Source: Robinsoniella peoriensis (GTDB taxonomy: Bacteria; Bacillota; Clostridia; Lachnospirales; Lachnospiraceae). From it: a DNA stretch of 64,000 nucleotides. Positions within the stretch are counted from its first letter, which is position 1; each line of letters opens with the position of its first letter. The DNA lies in assembly GCF_000797495.1 (NCBI RefSeq), contig NZ_JTGN01000006.1, forward strand, positions 367,449 to 431,448. Direction: 5' to 3'. A program made the position numbers and the translations under genes. The notes beneath the pieces were generated by a model. The model was not told the origin of the DNA and searched no databases. It saw only the letters and a program-made list of their open reading frames with translations. Positions 44,880-55,208 of this stretch are shown piece after piece.

Positions 44880-46280
44880 TCACTTATTCTGTTTTGCAAT
44901 AATGTCATTCACCTCTTTAACCATATTATCTATCGCTTCATCTACACTGGATTCTTTAAAATAAGCTTTTGTCAGGTTATTGTATATGGCCGTGGACATC
45001 TCTGCATAGGATGCCGGTGCCGGATAGAATACAGAGTACTGTACATTGTCCATAGACGTCTGATAAGATGCATTTTCTTTCAGCCCATTGAAAGCATCGC
45101 TATCCCGGCAGAAGTCTGTAACCGGAACTGCTCCTTCTTTTTTGCAGACATGTGCCATTTCCTCCGGTGACACCAGCCACTTAAATACCTTATAGGCTGC
45201 CTCATTAATCTTCTCATCACCGGAATCCAGGATCATCAGATGCTCACCGCCTGCCATTGTAGCTTTCTTTCCACCGTCAGGTATCGACATCAGTGCACTT
45301 CCATAATCATCACCAAGCGCTTCTGTATATGGATCCAACTGCCAGCTTCCATACAATATCATCCCTATTGAGCCGCTTTCAAAGCCATTCTCGGGAAGTT
45401 CCATCGTGGAAGCACCGTCATCCAGCAGTTCCATCAGGTACTTCAATGCGTCTTTTCCTTCCTGGTTCCCCAGTTTACATTCCGTAACTTTATCATCCCA
45501 GACTACTCCTTTATTCTGATATACAAAATTCAAATATGCCCAGGTATTTACTTCATAATATGGATCATTTTGTCCCCAGGAGAAACCTACCTTTCCTGTC
45601 TTATCCTTTATCTGAAGCGCATATTCTTTTAATTCCTCCCAGGTCTGTGGCGGTTTCTCCGGATCCAGACCAGCATCCCTGAATAATTTCTTATTGTAAT
45701 GAAGATACAGGTTATTGGAGAAATAGGGAAGTGATATCTGTCTGCCGTCGATATTACCATATTTCGGAAGTTCACCCAACCAGTTGCCTACCGTATAATC
45801 ACCGTATTTAGGCAGCAGCTCATTAAAATCCAGATAATCATAAAGCTTTGCTGCATTTTCCACATCGATATAATTGACTGCAACAATATTGGGAGCCTGT
45901 CCGGAAGCTGTAGAAAGCTGGAGTTTCTGCATATTCTGAACATGGTCTGTGGTAGCGATCAGCTTTACTTCTATCTCATCCTGAGAAGCATTATAGGCGT
46001 CTATACGTTCCTGCATCCCTGCTTTAACCGCAGATTGCCTCTGAAATGTAATCGTTATTTTCTCTCCGTTAGACTTAGCTTCATGCTTTTCCTCAGTCGC
46101 CTGCTTTGTGTCCTGTTCCTTAGTCTCTATTTGTCCGCCCTCTGTTTGTACACTTTCTTTTTGCTCTGCATCCTTTTGTTCTGTATTTGCTCCTCCTTTA
46201 TCTGAGCAGGCAGTGAGTCCCAGTACCATAATAGATGCCATCACGCATGCACACACTTTTTTATAAAACTTCTTCCTCAT
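44880..46280 (-). CDS. Sugar-binding lipoprotein (CUT1)
   Basis: A 466-residue solute-binding lipoprotein. The signal ends MVLGLTACSDKGG with the lipid-anchor Cys, followed by a Glu/Lys/Gln-rich linker and the family 1 binding fold (KITITFQRQSAVKAGMQERI, SGQAPNIVAVNYIDV, GSIGMILYGSWQLDPYTEAL). The start at 46280 has GGATGGAG upstream. It heads the operon with two permeases and the glycosidase and is divergent from the YesN/YesM-type system at 46603, its probable regulator. Confidence 0.93.
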   Translation of the reverse strand: MRKKFYKKVCACVMASIMVLGLTACSDKGGANTEQKDAEQKESVQTEGGQIETKEQDTKQATEEKHEAKSNGEKITITFQRQSAVKAGMQERIDAYNASQDEIEVKLIATTDHVQNMQKLQLSTASGQAPNIVAVNYIDVENAAKLYDYLDFNELLPKYGDYTVGNWLGELPKYGNIDGRQISLPYFSNNLYLHYNKKLFRDAGLDPEKPPQTWEELKEYALQIKDKTGKVGFSWGQNDPYYEVNTWAYLNFVYQNKGVVWDDKVTECKLGNQEGKDALKYLMELLDDGASTMELPENGFESGSIGMILYGSWQLDPYTEALGDDYGSALMSIPDGGKKATMAGGEHLMILDSGDEKINEAAYKVFKWLVSPEEMAHVCKKEGAVPVTDFCRDSDAFNGLKENASYQTSMDNVQYSVFYPAPASYAEMSTAIYNNLTKAYFKESSVDEAIDNMVKEVNDIIAKQNK

Positions 46281-46602
46281 AATCTCCATCCTTTCTTTGA
46301 AGATGTTCTGCAGCATCCCGCATAACACCTATACGTTTAGTTTATTTCCACTTAAGCACATCGGCCAATGAATCTGCTTGATAACTATATTATAGCATTC
46401 CTTATTTTACAAATCTAATATCATGATTGCCCGGTTATCACACATTTTTGCTTTTTTAACCGTACGAATAACATTTCTTTGTTTTCCAATAACAAATATT
46501 TGTCATCATGCATCGTATTTTTTATTTTGTTGGTGATCCTATGGTATAATAAAAACTAACCTTAACATAACATTTTAATTATTACATAATCAGGAGGTGC
46601 CT
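46281..46602. promoter_or_regulatory. Divergent promoter region between the sugar operon and the two-component system
   Basis: A plus-strand -10 TATAAT lies at 46545-46550, with no clear -35, and AGGAGG at 46592 serves the regulator gene. On the minus strand a -10 TATAAT lies near 46388-46393 for the binding-protein operon, with a weak -35 (TTAGAT). The region is AT-rich and holds no gene. It probably contains sites for the AraC-type regulator, but I could not pick a convincing repeat. Confidence 0.55.
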
Positions 46603-47673
46603 ATGATACGAATATTATTAGTTGACGATGATGCTCTTATGCTTCAGGGTTTCAAATTCTCTATCGACTGGGAGCATTACGGTTACGAAATCGCTGGAAC
46701 TATCCGTAATCCCGTATTATTTATGAAAACTTATCAGGAACTAAACCCGGATATCGTTATTTTAGATATAAATATGCCTGGGCTTAACGGGCTTGATCTC
46801 CTGAAAGAGCTACGCAGCCTGGATAAAGAACTTGTAGTCATCATCGTTTCTGCATATAATAACTTTACTTATGCCCGTGAAGCTCTGCGGCTTGGTGCAA
46901 ATGATTACCTGTTGAAAGCAGAAATAGAATTTGAAGATATATTGTCCTCAATGGAGCAGTATAAGCCACAAATCCTTGAGAAAACGAAATATTCACTTGA
47001 TACGGAACACTCCCCGTTTACGAATCAATTATTGTTCCAGTTCAGGGAAGCTTTTACCATTTTTGATATTGAAAAGTGCGAAGAGATTATCACCAGGATC
47101 TTTACTTTTGTGCAAAGCAGCCAGCTGCCGAAGGAAAGTATTACCCGGCTGCTGCTGCTTTTGTATGATCAGATTCGGGAAATCTGTACACGGCAAATAG
47201 GCAGTTTTCCATTTAACCGGCAGCAATACAGCACTGCGCTTGAAGACAGCAAAGACATAAATTCCCTGAAAGAATACTTTCATAAATTTTTTACCAACTG
47301 CTGTGATACATTATTTGGGAAATTATACAGTGAAAAACAATCCCTGCTGGATGCAGTGGCAGATTATGCACTTTCTCATTTATCTGATCCTGACCTTACT
47401 CTCCAAAAAGCGTCTAAAACAGTAAATGTAAGTTATTATTACTTGTCCCGCTTATTCGCTGCTGAAAAAGGCATAAGCTTTAGTAAATATGTGACAGCGC
47501 AGAGAATGAAACAGGCTCAGGAATATCTGCTGCATACAGATGACCATATTCAAACTATTGCAGAGAAAACCGGCTATCAGAACCTCAGTTACTTTATAAA
47601 AAAATTCAAAGAATATACCGGATGTACTCCAAAAGAATTTCAGAAAAAAAGAAAGTCACAGCTTGAAAAATAG
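46603..47673 (+). CDS. AraC-type two-component response regulator (YesN-like)
   Basis: A 356-residue regulator. The receiver domain (1-125) has LLVDDDALM, the phosphoacceptor Asp in IVILDINMPGLNG, and the Lys in YLLKAE. The C-terminal 100 residues are an AraC double helix-turn-helix (TLQKASKTVNVSYYYLSRLF, HIQTIAEKTGYQNLSYFIKK). The start ATG at 46603 follows AGGAGG by 5 bases. It lies just before its kinase gene and opposite the sugar import operon, which it probably activates. Confidence 0.94.
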   Translation: MIRILLVDDDALMLQGFKFSIDWEHYGYEIAGTIRNPVLFMKTYQELNPDIVILDINMPGLNGLDLLKELRSLDKELVVIIVSAYNNFTYAREALRLGANDYLLKAEIEFEDILSSMEQYKPQILEKTKYSLDTEHSPFTNQLLFQFREAFTIFDIEKCEEIITRIFTFVQSSQLPKESITRLLLLLYDQIREICTRQIGSFPFNRQQYSTALEDSKDINSLKEYFHKFFTNCCDTLFGKLYSEKQSLLDAVADYALSHLSDPDLTLQKASKTVNVSYYYLSRLFAAEKGISFSKYVTAQRMKQAQEYLLHTDDHIQTIAEKTGYQNLSYFIKKFKEYTGCTPKEFQKKRKSQLEK

Positions 47674-47710
47674 TAATGAATTTTTAAATAGACTTTGGGA
47701 GGATATCATT

Positions 47711-49498
47711 ATGAAAATATTTAAAAAACTACTGTGTTACCGATTTAATACACAGCTGATAGTAACGTACGGCTTTTTGTTTTTATTATGTATGGTTGCT
47801 ATTCAAGCCTGTACTTCCTACAATATAAACCGGATCTTTATTAAAGAATATATGAATTCTGACACCATTGCCCTTGAACAGGTGGCAGATAAAATCGATA
47901 TGGCCACAAGACAGATACATGATAGTTTCGTAGATTTTTATTTTGATGAAGATATTAACTCCTTTTTTATTGCAAAAAACGAATTCTCCGGTTCACTATG
48001 GGACTTTTCCACCAGTTCCTACGAAAACCATATACTTTTCAACAGTGTATACCGCAAAATTCATACATCCTCAAATCTTAACCTGAATGAATCTGTATCA
48101 CTCTATTTGATAGACCCTAACGGTGATACGCTCGCATCTTCTTCGGCAAAAGTAGAGCACTTTCCGGAGATTGTGGATGAGATACGCCAGACTTTCGATA
48201 ATATAACAGGCAATCTTGCATGGAGTGGCCCATTTAAAAGCACCACAGGTTTAAATCAATTGCACCACTCCCTATTTCTGGCCGGACGCCTTTTGGATAA
48301 AAAAAACGGTTCCGATATAGGGTATATTATTGTAGGAATTGAGGCTGAGGCTTTTGTGGAATTATTCCGAAATTATCAGCAGGCCCAGGGGAGTGGCACT
48401 TTTTCCATTTTAAATCAGGATGGCAGCCTGATTCTTTCTACGGATCCCTTAGCTTCCTGCATTACAGAGAATTTGCCTAAACCGTCCATGGACAGCAAGG
48501 GTTTTACGACAACACCTCACTCCACAGACAGCGGGGAATATTATATTAATCAATATCCCCTGGAGGTGACCGGCTGGACGATGTTCCATGCCATGGAACG
48601 GAACTCCATAACAGGTAAGCTCTCACCCATTCTGCTCTATAACTGGTTAATTGCATCGGGCTTTTTATTCATCGGGCTTCTGCTTATTTATCTTATATCC
48701 AGACTTTTTACCAATCGCATCCTGATGTTAAAGCGTCAGATGGACTGTGCTTATGAAACCGAATACAAAAATCCTCTCATTGTGGAGGGTAAAGATGAAA
48801 TTGCATATCTTACCCGTAGCTATAATGATATGATTCAGATGGTGCAAAAATATACACGGCAGATTATCGCCTCCGAGGAGCAGAAGCGAGCGACGGAAAT
48901 CAACTTTCTCCAGATGCAGATAAACACACACTTTCTATATAATGTCCTAAATTCCATTAAGGTTTTAGCAAGAATGAACCGTAATGATGAAATCCGCCAG
49001 ACAATTACAGCGCTGGTACGCCTGTTAAATGCAACTCTTTCCAAGCAGGCTGATATGATTAGCGTAGAACAGGAATTAGAAAATGTGCAAAACTACTTCT
49101 TCCTTCAGAAGCAAATGCTGCAATGTGATGTTTCCCTATGTCTGGATGCTGCACCTGACAGCCTCTCCCTGGAGATACCAAAACTGATTCTGCAGCCCCT
49201 CGTGGAGAATAGCCTTCTGCATGGTCTGTATGAACGTGCTTCTGGCTGGATCCGCATCTGTGCTTTCCTGGATTCAGAAGATACTCGAACTACCCTTCAT
49301 ATTACTGTAGAAGACAATGGTACCGGGATAAAACCGGACCGTTTTGATGATATCTGGAAAAAGAGCAGATTTAACAGCATCGGACTGGTTAATGTAAAGG
49401 AACGTCTGGAAATATACTATGGAAACCAATTTGATCTTTGTATCCAAAACCGAAAAACAGGGGGTATACGGATAGATATCATTATTACAAATCCGTAA
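47711..49498 (+). CDS. Sensor histidine kinase (YesM-like)
   Basis: A 595-residue membrane kinase. Two helices (about 13-35 and 310-335) flank an extracellular Cache-like sensor. HAMP follows (RILMLKRQMDCAYETEYKNP), then the His_kinase domain with INTHFLYNVLNSIKV (the usual NPHFLYN, here with Thr for Pro) and HATPase with LQPLVENSLLHGLYE and GTGIKPDRF. The start at 47711 has GGGAGG upstream; an upstream in-frame TTG has no ribosome site. It should phosphorylate the AraC-type regulator in response to an outside sugar or binding protein. Confidence 0.93.
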   Translation: MKIFKKLLCYRFNTQLIVTYGFLFLLCMVAIQACTSYNINRIFIKEYMNSDTIALEQVADKIDMATRQIHDSFVDFYFDEDINSFFIAKNEFSGSLWDFSTSSYENHILFNSVYRKIHTSSNLNLNESVSLYLIDPNGDTLASSSAKVEHFPEIVDEIRQTFDNITGNLAWSGPFKSTTGLNQLHHSLFLAGRLLDKKNGSDIGYIIVGIEAEAFVELFRNYQQAQGSGTFSILNQDGSLILSTDPLASCITENLPKPSMDSKGFTTTPHSTDSGEYYINQYPLEVTGWTMFHAMERNSITGKLSPILLYNWLIASGFLFIGLLLIYLISRLFTNRILMLKRQMDCAYETEYKNPLIVEGKDEIAYLTRSYNDMIQMVQKYTRQIIASEEQKRATEINFLQMQINTHFLYNVLNSIKVLARMNRNDEIRQTITALVRLLNATLSKQADMISVEQELENVQNYFFLQKQMLQCDVSLCLDAAPDSLSLEIPKLILQPLVENSLLHGLYERASGWIRICAFLDSEDTRTTLHITVEDNGTGIKPDRFDDIWKKSRFNSIGLVNVKERLEIYYGNQFDLCIQNRKTGGIRIDIIITNP

Positions 49499-49507
49499 CT
49501 GTCTGCT

Positions 49508-49561
49508 GCCGCCCCGGGCGGCAAAAAATCCCGTACCATGAACGTCTCATGATACGGGATT
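49508..49561. terminator. Bidirectional terminator pair between kinase and beta-galactosidase genes
   Basis: Two hairpins: GCCGCC/GGCGGC (49508-49522), then a longer stem AATCCCGTA...TACGGGATT (49527-49561). On the minus strand the second is followed by TTTTTT, ending the beta-galactosidase unit; on the plus strand it ends the kinase gene with a weaker T run. Confidence 0.8.
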
Positions 49562-49606
49562 TACAAACATCTCATATTAAATTTAAGTTTCTTTATTACT
49601 TTATTT

Positions 49607-51634
49607 CTATTTTACATCATTCTTCAACACAACCGTACCAAACGGACCAATCCCTCCATCCGCTTCCCAACTACCTGCTAACACCGCAAACCCATCGGGC
49701 AGTTCCAGTTTCACACTCTCAGAATTAAAATTCTGCACAAACAGATATACCGACGTATCCGAGCTGCGGGCAGTAATCTCAATTCCTTTTGGCACTTTCT
49801 TCATAAACTTTGTAAGCTTCACTTCTTCCCCGATGTGGCTGCATAATTCACTGCAGAAATCCTGCTCAGCGTCCGTACACACATAGTAGGCTTTGCCTTT
49901 ACCGAACTGGTTGCAGGTCAGTGCCGGATATCCCTTATAGAAATCCTGTTCATATACAGCCAGTACTTCCGCCGTTGACACTTTCACCAGGTCGCATAGA
50001 TGTCGGCACTCATATGTGCCTTCCCCCAGAGTTTCTTTTTGCCCGGTTATCTGAATCCGATTCGTTTCATGATCATACAACCCGTCAATTTCCATACTGC
50101 GCAGTCCCAGTACATCCATCAATCCATAAGGTGTGCCGCCAAGATAACACCGGTCTGTTTCATCTACAATTCCTGACCAGAAAGTCATGATAAAATGACC
50201 GCCATTTTCCACAAATCTGCGGATTTTATCCGCAAAGTCTTCCCTGTACAGATAGAGCATTGGTGCTGCTACCACTTTATAACCGTCCAGATTCTGCCCG
50301 CTGCCGATTACGTCCACATTTACTCCCTGTTCCCGAAATGCACGGTAATATTTCTGAACGGTTTCTTTATAATAAAGCCCCTGGTTTCTGGGACCCTGGG
50401 CATCTTCCATCGCCCATTTATTTTCCCAGTCATAGATAACCGCTGCTTCGGAAACTGTATCCGTACTGCAGGTTTCCTTGATTTCTTCCAGTGTGTTTCC
50501 CACATCTGTCACCTCACGGAACACTCTGGTATCATTCCCGCCATAATGATCAATCACGGCACCATGAAATTTCTCGGATGCTCCGCGGCTCTGACGGATC
50601 TGGAAATAAAGCACGCTGTCCGAACCATGGGCAACTGCCTGAAGTGACGAGAGCTGATGCATCCCTGGTTTTTTCAGTTTGCTCACCTTCTGCCAGTTGG
50701 TTGCACTGGGACAGGACTCCATCAATAAAAATGGTTTCTTTTGCACACAGCGCAGCAGATCGTGCATCATTGCAGTATCCATAGCGGTTACAGATTCATC
50801 TGCCTTATGCCATGTAGGATAAGAATCCCAGGAAAGGACATCCACCACGTCGTTAAACTTAGCATAATCCAGTTCATTATAATAGTACATACAATTAACT
50901 GTTGTAGGAATCTTTGAACCTGTCTGACGGATTGCCGCCGCCTCCGCTTTTATGAAATCGATAGTCTGATGGGTAACGAACCGCTTCCAGTCCAGATTCA
51001 GTCCATGAAGCTGCATCTCTCCCCTTGGTGAAGGGCTTTCGATCTGGTCAAAATCCTGATAAATATGGCTCCAAAAGGTAGTGCTCCACCGGCGGTTTAA
51101 TTCATCGATTGTCTTATATTTCTCCTGAAGCCAGTTTCTAAATGCTTCCTGGCAGAGCGGACAGTGGCAGTCCCCTCCATATTCATTTGATAAATGCCAC
51201 AGTATCACACCGGGATGAGCACCGAAGCGTTTTCCCAGTTCCTGATTCATGATACTTACTTTTTCACGGTAAACCGGGGACGTGTAGCAGTGATTGTGGC
51301 GTCCGCCAAACAGATTGCGCTGACGGTTCCCATCCACCCTGAGTACCTCGGGATATTTGTCTGCCATCCATTTGGGCCTTGCGCCGGAAGGAGTTGCCAG
51401 AATAACACTGATTCCATTCTCATACAAGCGGTCAATGATATCCTCCATCCACTGAAAATGGAAGACGCCTTCTTCCGGTTCCAGTACCGCCCAGGAAAAT
51501 ACTCCCAGGGTAACGGTATTTATCTTCGCTTCCTTCATATACTCAATGTCTTTTTCCAGAATCCCGGGATCGTCCAGCCACTGTTCCGGGTTGTAGTCCC
51601 CGCCATGCAAAAGTCCTTCTATGTTAAAATTCAT
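49607..51634 (-). CDS. Beta-galactosidase, GH42
   Basis: A 675-residue cytoplasmic glycoside hydrolase. The N-terminal TIM barrel begins GLLHGGDYNPEQWLDDPGIL. The acid/base Glu is in WHLSNEYGGDCHCPLC, where Cys residues form the GH42 zinc site. The nucleophile Glu is in FLLMESCPSATNWQ. A glutamine-amidotransferase-like trimerisation domain and a small beta C-terminus follow. The start at 51634 follows AAGGGGAAT; the codon before is TTG. It probably cleaves galactosides brought in by the nearby importer, though it has its own transcript. Confidence 0.94.
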   Translation of the reverse strand: MNFNIEGLLHGGDYNPEQWLDDPGILEKDIEYMKEAKINTVTLGVFSWAVLEPEEGVFHFQWMEDIIDRLYENGISVILATPSGARPKWMADKYPEVLRVDGNRQRNLFGGRHNHCYTSPVYREKVSIMNQELGKRFGAHPGVILWHLSNEYGGDCHCPLCQEAFRNWLQEKYKTIDELNRRWSTTFWSHIYQDFDQIESPSPRGEMQLHGLNLDWKRFVTHQTIDFIKAEAAAIRQTGSKIPTTVNCMYYYNELDYAKFNDVVDVLSWDSYPTWHKADESVTAMDTAMMHDLLRCVQKKPFLLMESCPSATNWQKVSKLKKPGMHQLSSLQAVAHGSDSVLYFQIRQSRGASEKFHGAVIDHYGGNDTRVFREVTDVGNTLEEIKETCSTDTVSEAAVIYDWENKWAMEDAQGPRNQGLYYKETVQKYYRAFREQGVNVDVIGSGQNLDGYKVVAAPMLYLYREDFADKIRRFVENGGHFIMTFWSGIVDETDRCYLGGTPYGLMDVLGLRSMEIDGLYDHETNRIQITGQKETLGEGTYECRHLCDLVKVSTAEVLAVYEQDFYKGYPALTCNQFGKGKAYYVCTDAEQDFCSELCSHIGEEVKLTKFMKKVPKGIEITARSSDTSVYLFVQNFNSESVKLELPDGFAVLAGSWEADGGIGPFGTVVLKNDVK

Positions 51635-51731
51635 CAATTTTATTCCCCTTCCTTTGTATGTAATGTCTAAAACAATATTAACCTTAGATACATGGAAGCG
51701 TCAATACATTTTTTTATCGTCATGTTTATAC

Positions 51732-51806
51732 ATTTTTATTATTCCATTTTTATTATTCCATTTTTATTAATCCATTTTTATTATTCCATTTTTATGTTAT
51801 TCCATT
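51732..51806. repeat. 14-bp AT-rich tandem repeat
   Basis: Five head-to-tail copies of a 14-bp unit (TTTTTATTATTCCA), one with AAT for ATT and one with a 2-bp insertion. They lie between the start of the beta-galactosidase gene and the end of the exported-protein gene. The array could vary in copy number and lies where it may influence the beta-galactosidase promoter. Confidence 0.85.
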
Positions 51807-51807
51807 A

Positions 51808-53007
51808 TTACTGTAACCGGTAAACATAATTGGGCATCACATTGTGTTCATCAGGAACAATTGCATTTGCTGCATACTGCACCTTTCCCCCGCCCAATTC
51901 CCGCAGCGTCAGCTCATGGGTAAACGCCCGGTCATTACTTTTCTCCAGGCAGATCACATCTATGGTTAGCGTTACCGTACCATCTGAATTTTTTTTCACC
52001 GCTGTTACATCCGGGTCCATATAAGGCATTGCAACACAATTATTGTTAGAGCGAATTTCCTGCCAGGGATAAGCATCTTTCTTTTGTTCAAACATCGCAG
52101 CTTTTCGCAGATCTTCCTTTGTAATGGAAAAGTAACTCTGAATGACGTTTTCAAATAAATCAGCAGGAATGTACCTGTTTTCATTTGATGGATCAATGGG
52201 AAACTGGTCTTTTTCCAGCCGTTTGCCTTCTTTTAAATTATATAAGTTTTCAAACAGGTCATTAAAGCTCAGCTTTGAATAATCCGTCTCTGACCAATTG
52301 CTGATCATCAGATTATTACCTCCATAATTGATGGGTTCCACATATTTTTTCTGATAGGACAGACAATTTTCATCCACTGGTTTTACACGGATCATGCGGT
52401 ATCCATTTCCACTCGCCCAGACTGCATAATCATCCCGGAAAATAAAGTTTTCTTTCTCCGTAAATTTCCATTCCGAGAGAGGTGTTATTTTCATCTCATA
52501 TACGTCAGGATTCCCTTCTAAATCCAGATTGACAGAAGCAGATAACAGATATTTTCCGGTGTGGTCCATATAGAATTCATAGCGGTAAAACCCTCCATTC
52601 TGCCGTATGCGGTAAATGGTAACAGATGCAGCTTCTCCCTTTTGGATCTTTTCCCAGAAGCTATAAAACGCTTGGGTATTTTCCAGACTGCACCTGCCAG
52701 CAGTATCGCTTACAGTAATTCCTCTTTTGCCAATCTTCTTTACGATTTCACCGACAGCCTCTTCTGAAATCTGCTTATCTGCCTGAACAATATCAGACGG
52801 CTGTTTATCCGTATTAAGATAGGTTTCTTTATAAATGCCGGCAACCTCCAGACACTCTTCCTTCACCCGGTCTGAGACTTCCTTAGAGATACTTCCCTCC
52901 ATATTCTGAGCCAGAAGATACTCTCCCTTCTGATTTGGTGCGGCATAAAAGACACCTATCATAACCATACAGCATAATATTCCGGTTACAATTACTATCT
53001 TTTTCAT
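51808..53007 (-). CDS. Exported protein of unknown function, cotranscribed with the MecA-like PBP
   Basis: A 399-residue protein with an N-terminal membrane anchor or signal (MKKIVIVTGILCCMVMIGVF) and an extracellular remainder. The sequence has no family I recognise; the C-terminal part is rich in beta strands (GTVTLTIDVICLEKSNDRAF, THELTLRELGGGKVQYAANA). It lies 39 bp after the penicillin-binding protein gene, so it is in the same BlaI/MecI-type regulated unit and may help in wall synthesis or beta-lactam response (inference from context). Confidence 0.75.
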   Translation of the reverse strand: MKKIVIVTGILCCMVMIGVFYAAPNQKGEYLLAQNMEGSISKEVSDRVKEECLEVAGIYKETYLNTDKQPSDIVQADKQISEEAVGEIVKKIGKRGITVSDTAGRCSLENTQAFYSFWEKIQKGEAASVTIYRIRQNGGFYRYEFYMDHTGKYLLSASVNLDLEGNPDVYEMKITPLSEWKFTEKENFIFRDDYAVWASGNGYRMIRVKPVDENCLSYQKKYVEPINYGGNNLMISNWSETDYSKLSFNDLFENLYNLKEGKRLEKDQFPIDPSNENRYIPADLFENVIQSYFSITKEDLRKAAMFEQKKDAYPWQEIRSNNNCVAMPYMDPDVTAVKKNSDGTVTLTIDVICLEKSNDRAFTHELTLRELGGGKVQYAANAIVPDEHNVMPNYVYRLQ

Positions 53008-53046
53008 CCGGTCTTTCTCCTTCCATCGGTATTCCTAATATTCTTT

Positions 53047-55182
53047 TTATTCTGCTGAAAAATAATAATCCAAAACAATCTTATCCTTCTCCACAACATA
53101 GGTGCTGCCACCGGTTTCTTTTACATCTTCCACCATGCTGATTAACAGGACGGGCTTACTGGAAGCAGGCTCCGGAGTCAATACACCAAACCATCCCAGT
53201 TCCGTACCTGTCGTATCAGATACGTCTGCCTTGATTTCCGCAGTTCCTGTTTTCCCTGCTAAAATAGTGGAATCCATTTTTGCTGCCCTGCCTGTGCCTT
53301 CCGGCGAGGATATTACTTTTTCCATAGCGTTTTCCACCCTGTCCGCCGTTTCCTTTGAAAATGCCTGGGGAAGCCACACCTGAGGCTCTGGTGAATCCTT
53401 GTACTGAAGATAAGGCTTTATGACATTTCCATCATTACAAAATGCCGTATACAATGCCGCAAGATGCAGCGGGTTAATTAAAATCTGTCCCTGGCCATAG
53501 CCGCTGTCGGCAAGCAGTACCTCTGATTCTATTTTCTCTGTATTGGAATACTGGGATTGTGCCATGGTAATCTCAAAAGGCATTTCCTGGTTAAATCCCA
53601 GTTTGTCCAGCTGGCTTTCCAACTGATCTGCCCCAATTTTAAGTGCTGCTTTTGCAAAATATATATTATCGGAATAGATCATTGCATTTTCTAATGTGAC
53701 TGGTTCATATGCATGTAAAGTAGTTACATGATAATCTCCCCAGCTTGTGTCTTTCTGCCAGCTAAGCCCTTCATTTCCAAAGTCCTCATCCGGGTTAATT
53801 GCCCCTGTTTCCAGCCCTATTCCGGCGATTACCGGCTTAAAGGATGAACCCGGGCAAAGTACCTGACGGAACCGGTTATACAAAGGATTCCTTTTATCGT
53901 CGTTTAATTCCTTCCACTTCTTATCCGACATGCCTTTTATGAAATCATTACTGTCAAAAGTCGGCGTGCTGACAAGGGCCAGCACCTCCCCGGTATACGG
54001 ATTCATTGCAACAGAACAGCTTTTGTCATCTTTAAATTGCTCATACAGACTTTCCTGAAGCCCGGCATCAATCGTCAGCCTAATATTTTCTCCGTCTTTT
54101 TTTGGTATGGATGCAATCACCGCTTTCGTCTTCCCGTTTTCATTTTCAATTACAATCTCATATCCGTCCTGACCCTTTAATTCTTTTTCATACAAGCCTT
54201 CCATTCCGCTTTTTCCAATTACACTGTTTTCACTGTATCCTTCATTCGGGTGTGCTTCCAGGTCTTCAGCCGTTACATTCTGAATATATCCGGTCAAATG
54301 GGATGCCCCCTTTCCAAGAGGATAACTTCTCACAACCGTATCCGATATCATAACCCCGGGTATCATAATCAGTTCATCCTGAACCTCTTTATTTTTCATA
54401 ACCTGATCCGGCGGGGAAGCAGACATCAGATCCGTCTCTAACACCTTATCCAATACGGCAACCGGTACCAGTGAATCTCCTTTTACCCAGGTCGCATCCA
54501 GCTTTGTCTTGATGGATTCCACGGTAGTATCCAGAAGTTTTGCCAGCCTGATCAGATCATTGCCGGCATCTTCACTCATTTTTCCTGGTACCAGTCCTAT
54601 GGATACCGCTGTTCCTTCCCCGGCAAGCATTTTTCCATTTCTGTCTGTGATCTCTCCACGCCTGCTTTCCACTACAGATACCCTTACCTTATCCTTCGCC
54701 ATCAGCTCTGGGAAAATCAGGCTGTCATTCCATTCCAGTACATATCCCCTCCCCTGCTCTTTGGTAAATACCGCCTGGTTTTCAAACTGCACTTCTCCGG
54801 CAGAGCTCTTCATAGCCTGTTGATAACTCACAGTTACCTGCCCCTGGTCTTCCTCCGTATCCAGTATGCTGACCCTGATATCCTCTGCTTCCATTCCCTG
54901 ATAAATATTTTTATTCCTTTCCGTAAAATATTTTTCGGAATAGCTCTCTTTGCTTTGCCCGCTTATCATGCTGTACATGGTTTGATATTCTGATTTCTCT
55001 ATATAGGACATATATTTCTGAAGCAGTTGATCAGGCTCTTCTCCCCTGCCGGTTAATTGCTTCAAAAGAGATTCCGGTCCCTTATATCCCTGTGATCTCA
55101 GATACATATATCCCGTTGTGATAATCACTCCGGCCACAACAACAGCCAAAAACGCAATGACAGCGATATTCTTTTTCTTCAT
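53047..55182 (-). CDS. MecA-like class B penicillin-binding protein
   Basis: A 711-residue transpeptidase that cross-links peptidoglycan outside the membrane. One N-terminal helix (about 6-26) is followed by an NTF2-like MecA_N domain (about 45-155), a dimerisation domain and the transpeptidase. Active-site motifs are LCPGSSFKPVI (SxxK), IYSDNIYFAK (SDN) and LAGKTGTAEI (KTG). The domain plan is that of PBP2a/PBP3 relatives with low beta-lactam affinity, but sensitivity cannot be judged from sequence alone. The start at 55182 has AGGAGG 7 bases upstream. Its promoter overlaps two BlaI/MecI-type operators; no BlaR/BlaI gene is in the window. Confidence 0.93.
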   Translation of the reverse strand: MKKKNIAVIAFLAVVVAGVIITTGYMYLRSQGYKGPESLLKQLTGRGEEPDQLLQKYMSYIEKSEYQTMYSMISGQSKESYSEKYFTERNKNIYQGMEAEDIRVSILDTEEDQGQVTVSYQQAMKSSAGEVQFENQAVFTKEQGRGYVLEWNDSLIFPELMAKDKVRVSVVESRRGEITDRNGKMLAGEGTAVSIGLVPGKMSEDAGNDLIRLAKLLDTTVESIKTKLDATWVKGDSLVPVAVLDKVLETDLMSASPPDQVMKNKEVQDELIMIPGVMISDTVVRSYPLGKGASHLTGYIQNVTAEDLEAHPNEGYSENSVIGKSGMEGLYEKELKGQDGYEIVIENENGKTKAVIASIPKKDGENIRLTIDAGLQESLYEQFKDDKSCSVAMNPYTGEVLALVSTPTFDSNDFIKGMSDKKWKELNDDKRNPLYNRFRQVLCPGSSFKPVIAGIGLETGAINPDEDFGNEGLSWQKDTSWGDYHVTTLHAYEPVTLENAMIYSDNIYFAKAALKIGADQLESQLDKLGFNQEMPFEITMAQSQYSNTEKIESEVLLADSGYGQGQILINPLHLAALYTAFCNDGNVIKPYLQYKDSPEPQVWLPQAFSKETADRVENAMEKVISSPEGTGRAAKMDSTILAGKTGTAEIKADVSDTTGTELGWFGVLTPEPASSKPVLLISMVEDVKETGGSTYVVEKDKIVLDYYFSAE

Positions 55183-55208
55183 TTCACATCCTCCTAACAA
55201 TTCATATT

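Noticed and set aside
51732..51806. A CRISPR array
   Set aside because: Units are 14 bp, directly adjacent without spacers, and no cas gene is present.
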